Of a DNA stretch of 7,716 nt, positions 1 to 6,736 are shown piece after piece. The position numbers were made by a program, and so were the translations under genes. Position 1 is the first letter of the stretch. Each line of letters starts with the position of its first letter. This DNA comes from Roseibacillus sp. (GTDB taxonomy: Bacteria; Verrucomicrobiota; Verrucomicrobiae; Verrucomicrobiales; Akkermansiaceae), in NCBI GenBank assembly GCA_002723015.1, contig PBNG01000019.1, forward strand, positions 36,477 through 44,192, read 5' to 3'. The notes beneath the pieces are model-generated. The model made no database searches and was not told the DNA's origin. It saw only the letters and a program-made list of their open reading frames with translations.

Positions 1-866
1 TTCAGCCGACCACGCGGGGTTGCCTTGGGCCGTCGCGAGGGCCTTTGGTCCGGCACGGACTTACGGGGCGCTGGATCTTGGGCAAAAGGATCGGGGCGCT
101 GCTCAAGTTTCCGGCCCTGGCTCGCGGTCGCTGCTCCTGCTGGCCTTTCATCCTCAACCTCATTACCGAACCGCGAGGCAATCTTTACGACGAGGGCGAG
201 CAGCACGAGAGCGATGGCGCATTTCGCAACGAGGCTCCACGGAACCACCTGGTTGGTTCTTGCGGGCTGTTCAGTTGGAGAGGCTGCGGCTGCGAGCTGC
301 TGGCGGATGGGAGTAATCGGAGCTTCGGGGGCCTTGATGACGGGGCGGGTTTGTGCGGTCTGTCGAAGGTCGTTGGCGAGTTTTTCCACTGAAGAGATGC
401 GCTCATCGGGAGAGGCAGAGGTTGTCCTCTTTATGATGATGTCCAGGACAAGGGGAGTCTTAGAGAGTGAGGAGGCAGGAGGGGGATTGTCTCCTTCCGG
501 TGTAGATCCGGAGATCAGTCTGTAGAGAATACGCCCAAGGGAATAGACGTCACCTCTGGCGCTGCATGTTTCCCCTGAAAGTATTTCCGGCGCGATATAA
601 TTCCGAGCCTCGTCGGCGATTTCTTCAAGTGGTCCCTCGACAGGTGTGATCTCGATCGTAAGTTCGAGATCGCTTGTGATCAGTATGCTGGAAGGAGACA
701 GCGCGCCGTAGGCCAGTCCCTCCTCGTGTGTTGGAGCTGCCTGTTCGCAGAGGGCAACGATCAGGGAGACTGCCTGCTGGTAATCGACCGCGCCATGTCT
801 CATTGCCCGGTCGAGCGTGGACGCTTTCGTTGCCGGGGATTCAGGCGGCGGAGGATCGGATTCCAT
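1..866 (-). CDS. Membrane-anchored protein kinase-like protein (pseudokinase C-lobe), 3' end outside window
   Basis: Reading leftward from the ATG at 866 gives 288 open codons that leave the window without a stop, so the C-terminus is missing. Residues about 30-165 match the C-lobe of Ser/Thr kinases: a helix E-like stretch (about 33-48), a degenerate catalytic loop YGALSPSSIL (53-62) where HRDLKPSNIL is expected, the P+1 motif IAPEIL (91-96), the helix F motif GDVYSLG (105-111) and SPDERISS (152-159) with the conserved late Arg. The glycine-rich loop, VAIK lysine and helix C are absent because the protein starts at helix E. The catalytic Asp and Asn are Ala55 and Ser60, and no DFG is seen. 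A membrane segment lies at about 207-230, followed by a charged, proline-rich tail. I infer a catalytically dead, membrane-bound scaffold or sensor. The start follows the preceding gene's stop by 3 bases, so translation is probably coupled; a GGAAAG 12 bases upstream is a weak ribosome site. Confidence 0.85.
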   Translation of the reverse strand, partial: MESDPPPPESPATKASTLDRAMRHGAVDYQQAVSLIVALCEQAAPTHEEGLAYGALSPSSILITSDLELTIEITPVEGPLEEIADEARNYIAPEILSGETCSARGDVYSLGRILYRLISGSTPEGDNPPPASSLSKTPLVLDIIIKRTTSASPDERISSVEKLANDLRQTAQTRPVIKAPEAPITPIRQQLAAAASPTEQPARTNQVVPWSLVAKCAIALVLLALVVKIASRFGNEVEDERPAGAATASQGRKLEQRPDPFAQDPAPRKSVPDQRPSRRPKATPRGRL

Positions 867-869
867 ACG

Positions 870-1439
870 CTAAGATAGCTTTCCAGATGGAGCGACTGCC
901 TGCCCTTGATCGCTTGCTGCTTCTGCCTCATCAGGTGAAAGCAGTCTCTGAACCTCCTCCTGAATGGGGGCGATCTCGGGGAGGGGTATCAATGGGTCCT
1001 TGACGATGAAGACCTCTCCAGAGTGACGATGCTCATAGATCCGGAGAAGGCCCGTTCCTGTTTTCTGTGAGTCTGTTTCAACCAGAATTTTTTTTCGTTC
1101 CAGCATGATCGCGAGAATGTAACGGGTGTTCTCGGTGTGGGCTTCATCCTGTTCGATCAGACTGGTCAAGAGTGTCTCGGGGTCATCCTTGTCAACGATG
1201 TCGATCTTCTCCATAACCTCCGGAGGTCGGTAAACGGTTCGCCAGAAGGAGAAAGGAGAGGGAGCCTCCTCGTCTCGGTCATCCCAGGCCTCCTGCGAAA
1301 AGTCGAGACGGAGATAACCATCAGATTCGGGGTCTGGAAAAATGGCAGTGAAAAACGGCTCGCCGTCATTGAAGGGCTTCTCAGAGATGGAACATTGATG
1401 GGCACGCGATTTGATGTGCCAGGAATCTGCGTTGGGCAT
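870..1439 (-). CDS. Conserved-looking hypothetical protein, 189 aa
   Basis: I do not recognise a named family. It is a soluble, acidic protein with no signal peptide or membrane segment. The N-terminus WHIKSRAHQC (7-16), then FNDGEPFF (23-30), GYLRLDFSQEAW (41-52) and SPFSFWRTVY (61-70), looks like a compact domain rich in conserved-type Trp, Cys and aromatic residues. A predicted helical part (about 87-120, TRYILAIMLERKKIL) and a strand-rich part (about 131-148, RIYEHRHSGEVFIV) follow, and the last 20 residues are low complexity. There is one Cys (16), so no zinc cluster is evident. I have a vague recollection of similar uncharacterised proteins in Verrucomicrobia, which I cannot verify. The ATG at 1439 is the first good start after an in-frame TGA and has no ribosome site. 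The gene lies between an LptF/LptG-type gene (96-base gap) and the pseudokinase-like gene, which follows in the same frame; all three probably share a transcript. Confidence 0.82.
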   Translation of the reverse strand: MPNADSWHIKSRAHQCSISEKPFNDGEPFFTAIFPDPESDGYLRLDFSQEAWDDRDEEAPSPFSFWRTVYRPPEVMEKIDIVDKDDPETLLTSLIEQDEAHTENTRYILAIMLERKKILVETDSQKTGTGLLRIYEHRHSGEVFIVKDPLIPLPEIAPIQEEVQRLLSPDEAEAASDQGQAVAPSGKLS

Positions 1440-1535
1440 GACAAAATAAAGAATGGATCGGGGCGCCAGAACGTATCCGGGTAGGGGAATTCAAGGGGAA
1501 AACCGGTGTCGTGCAAAGGGAAAGTAGAACGACTA

Positions 1536-3086
1536 TCAGTTCCCGCTTCCAAGCGGAGTCCGGTTCAGGATCGTCTGGTAAATCGGTCGCCCCTGAAGTC
1601 GACGCCAGAGAAGCAAGAGGGCGATGATTGTGAAAAGAGTATTTGTTCCCCAGGCGGCCATTAGCGGCGAAATCTGCCCTGCATCCCCCAAGGTGAGGAA
1701 GGCCTCGGAGCAGAGGAGCATCGCGCAAATGAGGAAAGCTGCGATGGCTACTCCTCCGGCGGTGCCCCGACGCGTGAAGGCAATGCCTAGGGGAGTTGAG
1801 AGCAGGACGACCACGAGACAGATCCAGGGCTGGGCCCAGCGATAGTGCCACTGCGTGAGATAAGCCCGGCGAGGTGCCCAGACATCTCCTTCATGCTGTA
1901 GTAACCAGCTTTTGAGTTCGGGAATACCAAGGTAGTCTTCCTGAAGTCCCGGGGTCACAATCTGCCAGGGGGTTTCGGGATAGTCGTCGACGAGGTAGGG
2001 GCTGGGGAGAGAAGTTTCGAACTTTTCTGAAAGAGTGCCATCGTCCAGTCGAGATCTGAGGTCGAGGCGGACAGCGTCCATGAATGCCCATGTCCCTGAG
2101 TCTGCCGACCAGGTAGCGGATTTGGCATAGAGCACCGAAGAGGGTCCATTCTCGTCCTTGCTGCGAATCACCACGTTGAGAATCGGGTCATCGGGAGTAT
2201 AATTGTAGGGGAAGCTTCCAACCAGCCATGAACGGTCTGCGATTCTCTCTGCATCGCGGTGGACGTAGAGAACGTTGCGCGCCTGACTCTTGGACCCCGA
2301 CTTGGCAAATTCAATGAGCGCCTCTCTGTAGCCCTCACCCCATGGGGCCCAGTGGTAGTTCAGGAGCAGGCACGCCAGGCTGAGAAATAATCCCACCGCA
2401 CCGAGAGGAGTGATAATGCGAGTCAGACTTCTTCCGGTCTGGAGCATGGCGACGATTTCATGGTTGCTCGAAAGCCGGCCCAGGGAGTAGAGCAGACCAA
2501 GAAGGAGACCGAATGGAATCAGAAGGACAAAAACCGGAGGGAGCGTGACAAGATAGTATTGAAGCAGGAATGCCCCGGTGTCCCTCGTCTTTTGAAAGTT
2601 GTCGATGTTGTCATTCAGGTCGATGAGGATATAAATCACGAGCAGGGCAAAGGAGCAGATTCCTACCGCCCCAAGCATTTGCCGGGCAAGGTATCGATCG
2701 AGTGCGCCCGCTATGCCGTAGCAGAGTGCCGCGATTGCCGGCAGCAGGCAGAGGATCCCGAGAAGCAGGGGTCGCAGTTTAAGGGTGATGCGGTCGCTGT
2801 CGGGGAAGCCGAGAAGGTGGATGTCCACTGCAGCAGCCTCTCGCGAAACCAGTCCGAGCGCTGCGACGGCCCCCGCTAGCGTCAGAATGAGGAAGGGAGC
2901 AAACTTGGAAAGCGGAGAAGGGATCTCGATTGGTGATTGGTTGTTGGCAAGAGTGAAGTTAAAACGCCCTCGCAGTCGAGAAGAGAGATGGAGGGTAAAC
3001 AAAAATGCCACAAGGCCGAAGAGCGCCGTGACGCTCCTTTCATTTTCTGATGATTCTTCCTGCGGGCATGAATAGCAGCCAATCAT
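1536..3086 (-). CDS. LptF/LptG (YjgP/YjgQ) family lipopolysaccharide-export permease with N-terminal extension
   Basis: LptF and LptG are the membrane subunits of the LptB2FG ABC exporter, which extracts lipopolysaccharide from the inner membrane and passes it to LptC/LptA. From the ATG at 3086 the protein is 516 aa. The family core starts near 128 (GALDRYLARQ): membrane helices at about 137-157, 175-200 and 226-245, a periplasmic beta-jellyroll-type domain (about 246-415), then helices at about 419-438, 446-464 and 474-493. The motif SSNHEIVAMLQTG (206-218) matches the family's conserved SN.E..A....G segment. Ahead of the core sit at least two further hydrophobic segments (62-80, 105-124), so the protein is longer than the usual 350-400 aa. 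F versus G cannot be decided. The start is uncertain: 3086 is the only nearby in-frame ATG, but it overlaps the divergent dinG start; GTG at 3011, TTG at 3002 or GTG near 2822 are alternatives. No strong ribosome site is seen at 3086. The open frame continues upstream to 3314, antisense to dinG. Confidence 0.9.
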   Translation of the reverse strand: MIGCYSCPQEESSENERSVTALFGLVAFLFTLHLSSRLRGRFNFTLANNQSPIEIPSPLSKFAPFLILTLAGAVAALGLVSREAAAVDIHLLGFPDSDRITLKLRPLLLGILCLLPAIAALCYGIAGALDRYLARQMLGAVGICSFALLVIYILIDLNDNIDNFQKTRDTGAFLLQYYLVTLPPVFVLLIPFGLLLGLLYSLGRLSSNHEIVAMLQTGRSLTRIITPLGAVGLFLSLACLLLNYHWAPWGEGYREALIEFAKSGSKSQARNVLYVHRDAERIADRSWLVGSFPYNYTPDDPILNVVIRSKDENGPSSVLYAKSATWSADSGTWAFMDAVRLDLRSRLDDGTLSEKFETSLPSPYLVDDYPETPWQIVTPGLQEDYLGIPELKSWLLQHEGDVWAPRRAYLTQWHYRWAQPWICLVVVLLSTPLGIAFTRRGTAGGVAIAAFLICAMLLCSEAFLTLGDAGQISPLMAAWGTNTLFTIIALLLLWRRLQGRPIYQTILNRTPLGSGN

Positions 3087-5053
3087 TGGCCGCAGAGATG
3101 AGAAGCGCGTTCTCGAAGGAAGGTCTTCTCGCGGGATCTCCGGACTTCGAATATCGTCCGGAGCAGCAGGAGATGGCGGAAGCAGTGGGGCGTGCCCTTG
3201 AGAAGGAGAGTTCTCTGGTGGTTGAAGCAGGAACGGGTGTGGGTAAGTCGCTGGCCTACCTTCTGCCCGCGATGCGCTACGGGTTGGAGTCTGGCAGAAA
3301 GGCTGTGTTTTCAACCCATACTATTAACCTGCAGGAGCAACTCCTGAGGAAAGATCTTCCCCTGGTGCGCAAGTTGATGGACCGGCCCTTCCGGGCCGCT
3401 CTTCTCAAGGGTAGGGCAAACTATCTGTGTCCCGCACGCCTTAAGCGGGCCCGGATGAACTCTGGCGATTTGTTTTCCACGAGTGAGTCGGAGGAATTAG
3501 AGGCTATATGGAAATGGTTCGAAACCACCCGGGACGGGACGTTAAGCGACTTGGATTTTCAGCCATTGCCGAAAGTCTGGCAGATGGTGTGCAGCGAAGC
3601 GGAGATTTGCACCACGCGATCCTGTGGGGTCAGGGGAGATTGCTTTTTTCAAGAGGCGCGAAAAGAAGCCGCTGATGCTGAGGCAGTTGTGATAAATCAC
3701 ACCCTCTTTTTCTCGCTGTTGGACACGGAAAATATACTTGAGCATGACGGCTATCTTTTCCCGGACGATTTTGTGGTCTTTGATGAAGCTCACACCCTCG
3801 AATCAGTGGCTTCCAGCCAGTTAGGACTCAGGCTGAGTCAGGCCGGATTACGGTTCGATCTTCAGCGCCTTCATCACCCAAGATCCCGAAAGGGTCTCTT
3901 GCGGAGCCTTGGCGCAGGCAAGGCCATGGCAGCAGTTGAGCGCGCGCTTGCAGAGTCAGAGGAATTTTTCGACTTACTCGGCGAAGTCAGCGACTTCGGC
4001 GACCAAGGCAGAGAGTTCCGAATCCGGGAGCCCGAGATCGTGCCAAATACTCTCGCAGCGCCCTTACGCGAACTTTGCTCTGACCTCGGATCACTGGCTG
4101 ACACCGTTGATAATGAGACAGCCCGGGCTGAAGTCCAGGAGGGAGCCCGACGGATCAGAGAGGCGCATGCCACGTTGAGGCTGTTTCTCGATCAGGAGGA
4201 TGAGGGAAGCGTCTACTGGGTGGAGGCCGGAGGGACGGACCGCTCTTCCTACGCAATGCGGGCTGCGCCGGTTGATGTTGCCTCCCGCCTTGGACCGTTG
4301 CTTTTCGCGGAAGGAAAAACCGCTGTTCTCACCAGTGCAACTCTCGGGACCGGAGATTCCGATCTGAGTTATTTCCGGCAACGCGTGGGAGGAGAGCGGG
4401 TCGAGGCCCTGCAGATCGGCAGTCCATTCAATTATCGGGAGCAGATGAACATTCATGTGGTCAAGTCGATGCCGGATCCAGCATCTCCCGAATACGGAGA
4501 GGCTCTGGCAAAGTGGATCGAGCGCTTTCTTCATCGGAGCGATGGACGGGCTTTCGTGCTGTTCACGAGTTACCGCAGTCTTCAGCGGGTTGCTGAGGAT
4601 ATTGAGGGGGTGTGTCGGCAGGAGGGATGGCGGCTGCTGGTTCAGGGTAAAAAGTATCCCCGTCATCGGCTCCTGCAGGAGTTCAGGGATGACGAGCGCA
4701 GTGTTTTGCTGGGAACCGATAGTTTTTGGACTGGTGTGGATGTGCCGGGAAATGCACTTTCGAATGTCATTGTGACCCGACTTCCCTTTGCGGTGCCGGA
4801 CCATCCGCTCACCGCAGCTCGGCTCGAGCGAATCGAAGAAAGTGGGGGCAACCCCTTCATGAATTACAGCGTCCCGGAAGCTGTCATCAAGCTCCGCCAG
4901 GGGGTGGGCCGTCTGATAAGATCCTCGCGGGACCGGGGAATGGTGGTGATTCTGGATAACAGGGTCGTGACGCGAAGGTACGGGAGGGCTTTTCTTGCCG
5001 CGCTACCAGACGCACCCGTCGAAATTGTTGATCAATCTCTGGAAGCGGAATAG
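3050..5053 (+). CDS. dinG: DinG/XPD-family ATP-dependent DNA helicase with predicted 4Fe-4S cluster
   Basis: A superfamily 2, XPD-like 5'-3' helicase acting in DNA repair and resolution of replication or R-loop obstacles. Numbered from the ATG at 3050 (667 aa): Q-like motif YRPEQQEMA (35-43), Walker A GTGVGKS (61-67), motif Ia STHTINLQEQL (88-98), DEAH box (245-248), motif III TSATL (428-432), GSPF (457-460), motif IV FVLFTSYRSL (502-511), motif V GTDSFWTGVDVPG (555-567) and motif VI QGVGRLIRSSRDRG (617-630). Four cysteines, 127 in NYLCP and 187, 192, 198 in a C-x4-C-x5-C pattern, have the spacing known for the DinG iron-sulfur cluster. All core motifs are intact, so the enzyme should be active. 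There is no N-terminal exonuclease domain of the Firmicutes type. ATGs at 3068 and 3098 are alternative starts, and none has a clear ribosome site. I saw no LexA-like operator. It is divergent from the LptF/G-type gene and convergent with aroD. The paralogue YoaA is the main alternative name. Confidence 0.95.
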   Translation: MILPAGMNSSQSLAAEMRSAFSKEGLLAGSPDFEYRPEQQEMAEAVGRALEKESSLVVEAGTGVGKSLAYLLPAMRYGLESGRKAVFSTHTINLQEQLLRKDLPLVRKLMDRPFRAALLKGRANYLCPARLKRARMNSGDLFSTSESEELEAIWKWFETTRDGTLSDLDFQPLPKVWQMVCSEAEICTTRSCGVRGDCFFQEARKEAADAEAVVINHTLFFSLLDTENILEHDGYLFPDDFVVFDEAHTLESVASSQLGLRLSQAGLRFDLQRLHHPRSRKGLLRSLGAGKAMAAVERALAESEEFFDLLGEVSDFGDQGREFRIREPEIVPNTLAAPLRELCSDLGSLADTVDNETARAEVQEGARRIREAHATLRLFLDQEDEGSVYWVEAGGTDRSSYAMRAAPVDVASRLGPLLFAEGKTAVLTSATLGTGDSDLSYFRQRVGGERVEALQIGSPFNYREQMNIHVVKSMPDPASPEYGEALAKWIERFLHRSDGRAFVLFTSYRSLQRVAEDIEGVCRQEGWRLLVQGKKYPRHRLLQEFRDDERSVLLGTDSFWTGVDVPGNALSNVIVTRLPFAVPDHPLTAARLERIEESGGNPFMNYSVPEAVIKLRQGVGRLIRSSRDRGMVVILDNRVVTRRYGRAFLAALPDAPVEIVDQSLEAE

Positions 5054-5111
5054 ATGGCCCGGTTCTGGAAGACGCTGCAGATGGCCCGCGACGGTTACAC
5101 CTTGCCCAGCG

Positions 5112-5819
5112 TCAGGCCTCAGCGAGGGAAGAGATTGCTTCCCTTAGCAGCCGTGCGCTCCATTGCCCGGGAGCGGTGGTTTCCTCTCCAAGATATCCGT
5201 AATTGAGCACCGAACCCAGTTGGGCGGCAAGGAGGCGAGAGCAACTTGCGAGGGGCCCCATTCCCATGATCGAGAGTGGGATGGGAGGAGCCTCAAGAGC
5301 GTCCGGTATTCGTTGAAGATCGCTGAGCTCTGTGACCTTAAAAGCGCACTTCGCCATATCTGCTCCTGCGTCCGACATCTCCCGGATGATGTCCCGCAAT
5401 TGTTCGGAGGACGGGCAGCGATCAAAGTCGTGCCAGCTGGCGATCCGAAGCAAACCGGATTCTGCACCGGTCTCCCAGACCTCCTTTAGCGTCCCGATTG
5501 ACTGCAATTCAAGGTCTAGAAGGCCTCCGGTAGGAAGAAATTCTGAGAGGAGTTCAGCCCGTCGACGGGCCGAAAGTCCATTGGATCCTCCCTCATCCGG
5601 GTGACGGGCTGTCAAAATCAGCGGCAGCGAATTGCGGTGGCTCTCGACAAACTGGTGGACGTCCTCGCCGTTTCCAAGGCAATCGAGACGGAGTTCGATT
5701 ATATCGCACTCTTCTCCAACATACAGGGGCTTAAGCGCTTTTTGACTACCGGCGGATCCCACCACAAGGGGCTGGCGACGTTGCAGTAACGCTGAAAAAT
5801 TCTCCGGGGATCCGTCCAT
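5112..5819 (-). CDS. aroD: Type I 3-dehydroquinate dehydratase (shikimate pathway)
   Basis: Converts 3-dehydroquinate to 3-dehydroshikimate by a Schiff-base mechanism, the third step towards chorismate and the aromatic amino acids; cytosolic TIM barrel. From the ATG at 5819 it is 235 aa, close to the usual 230-255. Family features in order: IIELRLD (40-46) with substrate-binding Glu42; LTARHPDEGG (69-78) with Arg72 and Glu76; DLEL (102-105); SWHDF (128-132) with catalytic His130; ADMAKCAF (153-160) with Schiff-base Lys157; the SR pair ending at Arg195; and TAPGQW (215-220) with Gln219, where Thr215 replaces the usual Ser. All catalytic residues are present, so it should be active. The open frame runs 13 codons further up to a TTG at 5858, but the ATG at 5819 has an AAGAGG ribosome site 7 bases upstream and is preferred. 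It appears monocistronic: tail-to-tail with dinG (58 bases apart) and divergent from the pilus genes. Confidence 0.95.
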   Translation of the reverse strand: MDGSPENFSALLQRRQPLVVGSAGSQKALKPLYVGEECDIIELRLDCLGNGEDVHQFVESHRNSLPLILTARHPDEGGSNGLSARRRAELLSEFLPTGGLLDLELQSIGTLKEVWETGAESGLLRIASWHDFDRCPSSEQLRDIIREMSDAGADMAKCAFKVTELSDLQRIPDALEAPPIPLSIMGMGPLASCSRLLAAQLGSVLNYGYLGEETTAPGQWSARLLREAISSLAEA

Positions 5820-5826
5820 TGGTGGG

Positions 5827-5832
5827 CCTCTT
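5827..5832 (-). promoter_or_regulatory. Ribosome binding site deciding the aroD start
   Basis: On the minus strand AAGAGG lies 7 bases before the ATG at 5819 (AAGAGGCCCACCAATG). It is the only convincing Shine-Dalgarno-like sequence at any gene start in the window. It favours this ATG over the in-frame TTG at 5858. Confidence 0.65.
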
Positions 5833-5932
5833 CTGATCCTATCGGCCGTCAGTTGCAAGAGTGCTTTCGGAGAGCCATGGGCGTAACCATGTAAATACGT
5901 TGATCAGGAGCAATCCTTACGGAGAATTCTGC

Positions 5933-5960
5933 TGGTCAAAAAGCAGAGGCGTTTTATAGG
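5933..5960 (+). promoter_or_regulatory. Possible sigma-70-like promoter for the pilus genes
   Basis: TGGTCA (5933-5938) and TATAGG (5955-5960) lie 16 bases apart on the plus strand, each matching 4 of 6 bases of the E. coli -35 and -10 consensus. Transcription would begin near 5967, giving a leader of about 18 bases before the ATG at 5985. The 165-base gap between the divergent aroD and pilus genes must hold promoters for both. This is the best candidate on the plus strand; on the minus strand I see only a lone TTGACC (5939-5934) with no good -10 partner. The match is weak and promoter rules in this phylum are not well known to me. Confidence 0.28.
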
Positions 5961-5984
5961 GTCGCCGCCATCGATTCGCCCATC

Positions 5985-6632
5985 ATGAAGTCACTCAGAT
6001 ACCCGCTCCTCGTCGTTCACCTTTTACTGGCATTGGCCGCCCTCGCCATTGGGCCGGCGGCGCTTTCACAAACGGTGAAGCAAATCGATGCGTCCGACCC
6101 GACCTTCGATAATCTGCAATCGCCAAGTGTAGGGGGGAACACGGGCAAGAAAAGTTGGAAGCCTAAAGACTGGCTCGAGGTTGAGGTGAAGGTGAAACTG
6201 GAACCGGGGCGCGCGGCCCCTAGCGATGGTCATGTAGACCGCCTCACCGTTCGCTGGTTCGTTGCCGTCGAGAACAAGATCGATAAGGCCGGACAAAAGT
6301 ATTTCCTCATGGAGAAGGAAGTCACTCACGTGAATGTTCCGCTCGACGAAGACTTCTATCTGTCATGTTACCTCTCCCCAGCCACCATCAAGCGGCTCAC
6401 GGGTAGCGAGCGGGCAGGGAAGAATTCCATCACTGCGGTTGGAGGAGAGATTACCGTTCCTGGTGCTGCCGCTCCTGCCCGTTTCACATCTCAGGGCAGG
6501 GTGAATAATCCATGGTGGCAATCTCCTACGATGCAGCGCACCAACAAATACCCCCTCCTCGATAAGAATGAGACCCCCTTCAAGTTTCTCTGGTGGGATC
6601 GCTACCTGGAGATCGAGTCTAAGCCGAGCTAG
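5985..6632 (+). CDS. Secreted protein, probable Amuc_1102-like type IV pilus-locus protein
   Basis: A 215-aa exported protein. Residues 1-28 form a classical signal peptide: Lys2/Arg5, a hydrophobic core at about 8-22, and a likely signal peptidase I site after ALS28 before Gln29. There is no lipobox Cys and no later membrane segment, so the mature protein should be periplasmic or envelope-exposed. The mature part looks beta-rich: WLEVEVKVKLEP (63-74) and DRLTVRWFVAVEN (85-97) resemble paired strands of an Ig-like sandwich, and a Trp/aromatic-rich end (NNPWWQSP, FKFLWWDRYLEIE) follows. The identification with the Akkermansia Amuc_1102 family rests on size, signal peptide, strand pattern and above all position directly before a pilM-type gene, an arrangement I recall from the Amuc_1098-1102 pilus locus. 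Sequence identity could not be checked. The start has no ribosome site, but the signal peptide fixes it. Its likely role is in pilus assembly or envelope anchoring, inferred from context only. Confidence 0.8.
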   Translation: MKSLRYPLLVVHLLLALAALAIGPAALSQTVKQIDASDPTFDNLQSPSVGGNTGKKSWKPKDWLEVEVKVKLEPGRAAPSDGHVDRLTVRWFVAVENKIDKAGQKYFLMEKEVTHVNVPLDEDFYLSCYLSPATIKRLTGSERAGKNSITAVGGEITVPGAAAPARFTSQGRVNNPWWQSPTMQRTNKYPLLDKNETPFKFLWWDRYLEIESKPS

Positions 6633-6692
6633 TTTCGCTGGTGACCTCAAGGAAGGTGGAATTTTTCATCTCGTACACTCAATAAAACTCCC

Positions 6693-6707
6693 CAGTCGCA
6701 AGGACTG
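6693..6707. other. Short hairpin between the pilus genes
   Basis: CAGTC (6693-6697) and GACTG (6703-6707) form a perfect 5-bp stem with a 5-base loop GCAAG, in the 104-base gap between the secreted-protein gene and pilM. The nearest T-run (6720-6725) is 12 bases away and interrupted, so this does not look like an intrinsic terminator. It could be an mRNA-stability or attenuation element, or chance. Confidence 0.25.
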
Positions 6708-6736
6708 TTCCCCTTAAATCTTTTTCAATTCAAATC

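Noticed and set aside
25..525. 166-codon plus-strand frame at the left edge
   Set aside because: It is antisense to the kinase-like gene, whose minus-strand translation has recognisable kinase motifs and a membrane segment; the plus-strand product has none.
1381..1851. 156-codon minus-strand frame across the permease end and the following gap
   Set aside because: It is a shifted frame of the permease gene, with Arg/His/Ser-rich composition and no recognisable features.
3087..3314. Upstream continuation of the permease frame to an ATG at 3314, giving 592 aa
   Set aside because: It would lie antisense over the first 260 bases of dinG, including its Walker A coding region, and the added residues are low-complexity Pro/Ser-rich with no family similarity.
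4091..4804. 237-codon open frame antisense to dinG
   Set aside because: It lies wholly inside dinG, whose motifs are intact, and its translation shows no domain-like pattern.
5071..5113. GACGCTG (5071-5077) and CAGCGTC (5107-5113) inverted repeat between the convergent dinG and aroD genes as a terminator
   Set aside because: The loop is 29 bases and no T-run follows on either strand, so it does not fit an intrinsic terminator.
5820..5858. Longer aroD from a TTG start at 5858
   Set aside because: The ATG at 5819 has the only good ribosome site nearby, and the extra 13 residues precede the family's usual N-terminus.
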